A DNA stretch of 64,000 nucleotides. Origin: Jiella pacifica (GTDB lineage Bacteria > Pseudomonadota > Alphaproteobacteria > Rhizobiales > Rhizobiaceae). Numbering within the stretch: the first letter of the stretch is position 1; each line of letters starts with the position of its first letter. Position numbers and translations under genes: made by a program. The stretch is from contig NZ_JAAAMG010000005.1 in NCBI RefSeq assembly GCF_010500815.1, positions 62,001 to 126,000 on the forward strand, read 5' to 3'. The notes under the pieces were generated by a model that did not search any database, was not told the origin of the DNA, and saw only the letters and a list, made by a program, of their open reading frames with translations. Positions 59,309 through 64,000 of the stretch are shown piece by piece.

Positions 59309-60559
59309 ATGCACATTGTCAGAAGCGGCGCATCGCGCCGAAGGTCCGGTCTCGCAGCCGGGCTGATCGCCGGCTCGCTGGCCCTGGCCGGATCGGCCAG
59401 CGCACAGGAGATCTCGGACGGCGTCGTCAAGATCGGCATCATGAACGACCGCTCCGGCGTCTATGCCGACACCGGCGGCGAGGGATCGGTCGTCGCGGCG
59501 AGACTGGCCGTAGAAGATTTCGGCGGGACCGTCCTCGGGGCGCCGATCGAGATCGTCGCCGCAGACCATCAGAACAAGGCCGACATCGGCTCCAACGTCG
59601 CACGCCAGTGGTACGACGAGGACAAGGTGGACGCGATCATGGACCTGCCGACCTCGTCGGTGGCGCTCGCCGTCCAAAGCCTGTCGCGCGAGAAGAAGAA
59701 GATCACCATCGTCTCGGGCGGCGGCTCGGCCGAGATCTCCGGCAGCCAGTGCAGCCCCTATGGCTTCCAGTGGGCCTACGACACCCGTGCATTGTCGCGC
59801 GGCACGGCCGGCGCGTTGGTGCGCGGCGGCGACGACACATGGTTCTTCCTCACCGCCGACTATGCCTTCGGCGATTCGCTGCAGAGCCAGGCCACCGAGG
59901 TGATCGAGGCGAATGGCGGCAAGGTGCTGGGCGCCGTCCGCCACCCGCTGTCGACCAGCGACTTTTCGTCCTTCATCCTGCAGGCGCAGTCGTCCGGCGC
60001 CAAGGTGATCGGGCTTGCCAATGCCGGCCTCGACACCTCGAACGCCGTCAAGGCGGCGAACGAGTTCGGCCTCACCCAGGCCGGCCAGAAGATGGCCTCG
60101 CTGCTCCTGACCCTGACCGACGCCCATTCGCTCGGCACCAAGGGCGCGCAAGGGCTTTATCTGACGGCCGGCTGGTACTGGGATCAGGACGACGAAAACC
60201 GCGCCTTCGCCAAGCGCTACATGGAAAAACACGGGCAGATGCCGAACATGCTCCATGTCGGCACCTATTCCGGGGTGCTGCAATATCTGAAGGCGATCAA
60301 GGCAGCCGGCACCGACGAGACCGAAGCCGTCGCCAGGAAGCTGCACGAGATGCCGGTCGAGGACCTCTTCGCCAAGAAGGGCAAGGTCCTGGAGAACGGC
60401 CGCATGGTCTATGACATGTATCTCTTCCAGGTGAAGACACCGGAAGAATCGACCGGCGAATGGGATCTCTACAACCAGATCGAGACAATCCCGGGCGACA
60501 AGGCCTACGCCACCGTGGCCGAGAGCGGCTGCGACGTGTCGTCCTTCCCGAAGAACTGA
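59309..60559 (+). CDS. LivK-type periplasmic binding protein, second paralog
   Basis: 416 residues. The signal region contains ASRRRSGLAAGLIAG, with an Arg cluster (Tat-like but without the full motif), cleaved near ASA/QE at residue 33. Shared with the first paralog: QCSPYGF-WAYDT, FSSF-LQAQSSGAKVIGLA and the C-terminal ESGCDVSSF. Differences cluster in the ligand region (SGGGSAEISGS against TGAATTELTGK), so it may bind a related but different ligand for the same permeases. GGGAGGAG precedes the ATG. Confidence 0.92.
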   Translation: MHIVRSGASRRRSGLAAGLIAGSLALAGSASAQEISDGVVKIGIMNDRSGVYADTGGEGSVVAARLAVEDFGGTVLGAPIEIVAADHQNKADIGSNVARQWYDEDKVDAIMDLPTSSVALAVQSLSREKKKITIVSGGGSAEISGSQCSPYGFQWAYDTRALSRGTAGALVRGGDDTWFFLTADYAFGDSLQSQATEVIEANGGKVLGAVRHPLSTSDFSSFILQAQSSGAKVIGLANAGLDTSNAVKAANEFGLTQAGQKMASLLLTLTDAHSLGTKGAQGLYLTAGWYWDQDDENRAFAKRYMEKHGQMPNMLHVGTYSGVLQYLKAIKAAGTDETEAVARKLHEMPVEDLFAKKGKVLENGRMVYDMYLFQVKTPEESTGEWDLYNQIETIPGDKAYATVAESGCDVSSFPKN

Positions 60560-60567
60560 ACCACCGA

Positions 60568-60595
60568 GACCGGCGGTCGCTTCGGGCCGCCGGTC
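60568..60595 (+). terminator. stem-loop after second binding-protein gene
   Basis: GACCGGCGG / CCGCCGGTC, 9-bp stem with 10-nt loop, 8 nt after the stop codon and 60 bp before the ATPase gene. No T run; probably an attenuating or mRNA-stabilising hairpin. Confidence 0.45.
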
Positions 60596-60656
60596 ACGCC
60601 GAGGCAACGGCCGCAGCCCGGTCATGGATCGATCACGCCAGGAGAACCCGAACGCA

Positions 60657-61421
60657 ATGAGCGCCACCTCGTCGGACGCGATCCTGTCGGCCCGCGGCCT
60701 CACCAAGGAATTCTTCGGCTTCAAGGCCGTGAACAACGTCGATCTCGACGTCATGGAAGGCACGATCCACGCTCTCATCGGCCCGAACGGAGCCGGCAAG
60801 ACGACGGTCTTCAATCTCCTGACCAAGTTCCTCACTCCCACCGAGGGCAGGATCGTCTTTCGCGGCGAGGACATCACCAAGGTGAAGCCCGCCGACGTGG
60901 CGCGGCTGGGCCTCGTGCGCTCGTTCCAGATTTCGGCCGTCTTTCCGCATCTGACCGTCCTCGACAACGTCCGCGTCGCGCTGCAGCGCAAGGAGGGGCT
61001 CGCGGTGCAGTTCTGGCGCTCCAACCGCCTGCTCGGCCGGCTGAACGAGGAGGCCGAGCGGCTGATCGATGCCGTCGGCCTGTCCGCCTTCTCCGCCTAC
61101 GATGCGGCGGAACTGCCCTATGGCCGCAAGCGCGCGCTGGAAATCGCCACCACTCTCGCGCTCGATCCGCCGGTGCTGCTCTTCGACGAACCGATGGCCG
61201 GTATGGGCGCCGAAGACATCGGCCGCATCTCCGATCTCATCCGCCGCATCGCCAAGGGCCGGACGGTGGTGATGGTCGAACACAATCTCAACGTCGTCGC
61301 CGACCTCTGCGACCGGGTCACGGTGCTCGCCCGCGGCGAAATCCTCGCCGAGGGCGACTATGCGGCGGTCAGCAACGACAAGCGGGTGCGCGAGGCCTAT
61401 ATGGGGAGCGAGGATGAGTAG
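60657..61421 (+). CDS. BCAA-type ABC transporter ATPase, LivG type
   Basis: 254 residues, Walker A GPNGAGKTT (about 42-50), Q-loop region LVRSFQISAVFPHLTV, a diverged signature LPYGRKRALEIATTL in place of LSGGQ, Walker B LLFDEPMAGM and VMVEHNL. LivG proteins typically show this altered signature. The ATG at 60657 matches the family start; the ATG at 60624 is an alternative. The C-terminus overlaps the next gene by 8 bp. Confidence 0.93.
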   Translation: MSATSSDAILSARGLTKEFFGFKAVNNVDLDVMEGTIHALIGPNGAGKTTVFNLLTKFLTPTEGRIVFRGEDITKVKPADVARLGLVRSFQISAVFPHLTVLDNVRVALQRKEGLAVQFWRSNRLLGRLNEEAERLIDAVGLSAFSAYDAAELPYGRKRALEIATTLALDPPVLLFDEPMAGMGAEDIGRISDLIRRIAKGRTVVMVEHNLNVVADLCDRVTVLARGEILAEGDYAAVSNDKRVREAYMGSEDE

Positions 61422-62148
61422 GGCTGTGACCGAGCGCCCCGCCGGCAAGGAACCGCTGCTGCAGGTCCGCGATCTCCATGGCTGGTACGGCGAAAGCCAC
61501 GTCCTCCATGGTGTGTCTCTCGATCTCCACGAAGGCGAGACGATCACCCTCGTCGGGCGCAACGGCGCCGGCAAGACGACGACCTTGCGCGCCATCATGA
61601 ACATTCTTCCCCGCCGCGAGGGCGAGATCCGCATCGCCGGAGAGGACATGATGAAGGTGCCGGTGCACCGCACCGCCCATCACGGCATCGGTTATGTCCC
61701 GGAAGAGCGCGGCATCTTCGCCACTCTGTCGGTGACGGAGAACCTCATGCTGCCGCCGAAGGTCGCCGAGGGCGGCATGAGCGTCGAGGAGATCTTCGAC
61801 CTCTTCCCCAACCTCGCCGAACGGCGCAATTCGCCGGGCACGAAGCTCTCCGGCGGCGAACAGCAGATGCTGGCGATCGCCCGGATCCTTCGAACCGGCG
61901 TCAGGATCATCCTCCTCGACGAGCCGACCGAGGGGCTCGCGCCCGTCATCATCCAGAGAATCGGCGACGTCCTGATCGAACTGAAGAAGAAGGGCATGAC
62001 GCTATTGCTCGTCGAACAGAACTTCCGCTTCGCCAGAAAGGTCGCCGACCGCTTCTATCTGATGGAGGACGGGCACATCCTGGAAAGCTTCCCGACGGCC
62101 GAGCTCGAGAGCAGAATCGACCGGCTGCACGAAGTCGTGGGCGTGTGA
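61414..62148 (+). CDS. BCAA-type ABC transporter ATPase, LivF type
   Basis: 244 residues, Walker A GRNGAGKTT, Q-loop VPEERGIFATLSVTENL typical of LivF, signature LSGGEQQMLAIARIL, Walker B ILLDEPTEGLAP and VEQNF. Pairs with the LivG-type ATPase to drive the importer. Overlaps it by 8 bp. Confidence 0.93.
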   Translation: MSRAVTERPAGKEPLLQVRDLHGWYGESHVLHGVSLDLHEGETITLVGRNGAGKTTTLRAIMNILPRREGEIRIAGEDMMKVPVHRTAHHGIGYVPEERGIFATLSVTENLMLPPKVAEGGMSVEEIFDLFPNLAERRNSPGTKLSGGEQQMLAIARILRTGVRIILLDEPTEGLAPVIIQRIGDVLIELKKKGMTLLLVEQNFRFARKVADRFYLMEDGHILESFPTAELESRIDRLHEVVGV

Positions 62149-62160
62149 GGATTTGACGCG

Positions 62161-63048
62161 ATGACGATGCTCTTCGGCATTCCCCTCCCCGCCCTCCTCG
62201 GCCAGCTCCTGATCGGCTTCATCAACGGGTCGTTCTATGCGCTCCTGTCGCTCGGCCTGGCGGTGATCTTCGGGCTTCTCAGGGTGATCAATTTTGCCCA
62301 CGGCGCGCAATACATGCTCGGCGCCTTCACCGCCTACCTGCTGCTGTTCTATACCGGGATCGGCTTCTGGCCTGCGTTGATCATCGCGCCCCTGATCGTC
62401 GCGGCGATCTCGGCGCTGATCGAGCGCACCATGCTGTCGCGGCTCTACGACCTCGACCATCTCTACGGCCTGCTCTTCACCTTCGGACTTGCGCTGATCA
62501 TCGAGGGCACCTTCCGCTGGTACTACGGCGCGGCGGGGCAGCCCTATGCCGGGCCGGCCCTGCTTTCGGGCGGCACCAATCTCGGCTTCATGTTCCTGCC
62601 GAACTATCGCGGCTTCGTCGTCGTCGCCTCGATCGTCATCTGCCTCGCCGTCTGGCTCCTGATCGAAAAGACCCGGCTCGGAGCGTATCTCAGAGCCGCC
62701 ACCGAGAACCCGCAGCTCGTCCAGGCCTTCGGCGTCAACGTGCCACTGCTGCTGACGCTGACCTACGCGCTCGGTGCCGGGCTCGCCGGCCTTGCCGGCG
62801 TCCTTGCGGCGCCGATCTATCAGGTCTCGCCGCTGATGGGCTCGAACCTCATCATCATCGTCTTCGCCGTCGTCGTCATCGGCGGCATGGGCTCGATCGG
62901 CGGGGCGATCGTCACCGGCTACGTGCTCGGCATTCTGGAAGGCCTGACCAAGGTGTTCTATCCTGAAGCCTCCAACATCGTCGTCTTCGTCATCATGGCG
63001 ATCGTCCTGATGCTTCGGCCGGCCGGCCTCTTCGGCAAGGAGATCTGA
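62161..63048 (+). CDS. BCAA-type ABC transporter permease, LivH type
   Basis: 295 residues with about eight hydrophobic segments, the LivH start LLIGFINGSFYALLSLGLAVIFGLLRVINFAHG (quoted for residues 15-34 as the hallmark) and the late GGMGSIGGAIVTGYVLG segment. Forms half of the membrane channel. Begins 12 bp after the ATPase gene. Confidence 0.93.
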   Translation: MTMLFGIPLPALLGQLLIGFINGSFYALLSLGLAVIFGLLRVINFAHGAQYMLGAFTAYLLLFYTGIGFWPALIIAPLIVAAISALIERTMLSRLYDLDHLYGLLFTFGLALIIEGTFRWYYGAAGQPYAGPALLSGGTNLGFMFLPNYRGFVVVASIVICLAVWLLIEKTRLGAYLRAATENPQLVQAFGVNVPLLLTLTYALGAGLAGLAGVLAAPIYQVSPLMGSNLIIIVFAVVVIGGMGSIGGAIVTGYVLGILEGLTKVFYPEASNIVVFVIMAIVLMLRPAGLFGKEI

Positions 63049-63050
63049 CG

Positions 63051-64000
63051 ATGTCGAGCCTCACCCAATCCGGCGCCGCCGCGCCCGAAGCCACGGACGC
63101 CGAAGCTGGCCATCGGCGGCAGAAGAGCCTTTCGCGGATCGGCCTTGTCGTCGCGGTGATCGCCGTCGCCGGGCTGATCGCGGCGCCCTTCTTCGTCTAT
63201 CCGGTCTTCCTGATGACGGTGCTGTGCTTCGCGCTGTTCGCCACCGCCTTCAACCTTCTCCTCGGCTATGTCGGGCTGTTGTCCTTCGGCCATGCGGCGT
63301 TCTTCGGCGGCGCCGCCTATTTCGCCGCCCATGCCGCCAAGGTCTGGGGTTTCGAGCCGCTCTCGGCGATCCTCGTCGGCGCAGTCGGCGCCGGCGTCAT
63401 GGGCCTTGCCGTCGGCGCCCTCGCGATCCGCCGCCAGGGCATCTACTTCGCCATGGTGACGCTCGCTCTGTCGCAGATGATCTTCTTCATCTTCCTGCAG
63501 GCGCCCTTCACCCATGGCGAGGACGGCATCCAGGGCGTGCCGCGCGGCGATCTCCTCGGCCTCGTCGACCTCAACCGCCCGCTCAACATCTACTACTTCG
63601 TGCTCGCGGTCTTCCTGTTCGGCTTCTTCGCCGTCTGGCGGATCGTCCACTCACCCTTCGGCCACGTGCTCCAGGCGATCCGCGAGAACGAGAACCGGGC
63701 GATCTCCCTCGGCTACCGGGTCGAGCGCTACAAGCTCGCGGCCTTCGTCATGTCGGCGACGATCGCCGGCCTTGCCGGCGCGATGAAGGCGATCGTCCTG
63801 CAGATCGCGACGCTCACCGACGTTGCCTGGCAGATGTCCGGTGAAGTCGTGCTGATGACGCTGCTCGGCGGCATGGGCACGATCTTCGGCCCCTCGCTCG
63901 GCGCGGCGGTGGTGGTGACGATGCAGAATTATTTCGCGACGTCCGACGTGCCGGTGACGGTGATCATCGGCGTCGTCTTCGTGCTCTGCGTGCTGTTGTT
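63051..64000 (+). CDS. BCAA-type ABC transporter permease, LivM type (runs off window)
   Basis: First 316 residues of the second permease. A 28-residue hydrophilic leader precedes the spans; family hallmarks are LGYVGLLSFGHAAFFG, the EAA-like AIRENENRAISLGYRVERYK and LLGGMGTIFGPSLGAA. The gene starts 2 bp after the LivH-type stop codon and the 3' end lies outside the window. Confidence 0.93.
   Translation, partial: MSSLTQSGAAAPEATDAEAGHRRQKSLSRIGLVVAVIAVAGLIAAPFFVYPVFLMTVLCFALFATAFNLLLGYVGLLSFGHAAFFGGAAYFAAHAAKVWGFEPLSAILVGAVGAGVMGLAVGALAIRRQGIYFAMVTLALSQMIFFIFLQAPFTHGEDGIQGVPRGDLLGLVDLNRPLNIYYFVLAVFLFGFFAVWRIVHSPFGHVLQAIRENENRAISLGYRVERYKLAAFVMSATIAGLAGAMKAIVLQIATLTDVAWQMSGEVVLMTLLGGMGTIFGPSLGAAVVVTMQNYFATSDVPVTVIIGVVFVLCVLL

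Noticed and set aside
58781-61024. 747-codon minus-strand frame opposite the second binding protein and LivG-type ATPase
   Set aside because: Antisense artefact of high third-position GC; the plus strand carries full family motifs and ribosome binding sites.
1-64000. CRISPR arrays, insertion sequences, prophage or toxin-antitoxin modules
   Set aside because: I looked for regularly spaced direct repeats, transposase motifs and phage structural genes on both strands and saw none; the repeats present are short palindromes without associated transposase.

Overview
GC-rich DNA, packed with genes and free of insertion sequences, CRISPR arrays and rRNA or tRNA genes that I can see. Family content points to an alphaproteobacterium of the Rhizobiales/Hyphomicrobiales type: BetB, DUF1491, DUF5330, the DUF6456/DnaA-domain-IV pair, a BTLCP transglutaminase-like protein, a RskA-type anti-sigma factor, and ABC importers for sugars and branched-chain amino acids. 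Genus cannot be fixed from this window.

Left part (1-19.7 kb): the start of fabG and all of fabD; a CUT1 sugar importer operon read leftward (ATPase, binding protein, two permeases) interrupted by a 477-bp gap full of dispersed palindromic repeats; a small membrane protein; an ECF sigma factor with its anti-sigma factor; betB; a DUF427 protein; a copper pair (PCuAC chaperone and a DUF2946-like protein); a D,D-carboxypeptidase; a DEAD-box helicase with a clear intrinsic terminator; a PHA-system protein; an orphan TPP enzyme; a lipoprotein hydrolase; and a BTLCP protein.

Middle part (19.7-42.2 kb): one large surface-polysaccharide locus. An outer-membrane export lipoprotein (OPX) and a Wzc-like tyrosine autokinase lie at the left edge. 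Between 25.3 and 40.5 kb, all leftward, are an undecaprenyl-phosphate sugar transferase, a NusG/RfaH paralog, a GDP-mannose-3,5-epimerase-like enzyme, a WecB/TagA/CpsF transferase, a PglK/MsbA-like ABC exporter, two FkbM and two class I methyltransferases, four further glycosyltransferases, a Wzy-like polymerase and an unknown exported Gly/Ala-rich protein. Many of these genes overlap by 4 bp. A second Wzy-like polymerase is divergent across an AT-rich intergenic region (about 36% GC by hand count over 40501-40860). Two cis elements suggest control of elongation: an ops-like GCGGTAGC in the untranslated gap just after the NusG paralog, and an intrinsic terminator placed about 20 nt before the Wzc start codon.

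Right part (42.2-64 kb): a LacI-family repressor divergent from a six-gene sugar uptake and oxidation operon, with a perfect 14-bp operator over the -10 box; a homocysteine S-methyltransferase; a leftward group of DUF1491, peptidoglycan-binding protein and a DivJ/PleC-like histidine kinase; DUF5330; sufE; the DUF6456/DnaA-like pair; and a branched-chain-amino-acid-type ABC importer with two tandem paralogous binding proteins, whose last permease runs off the window.
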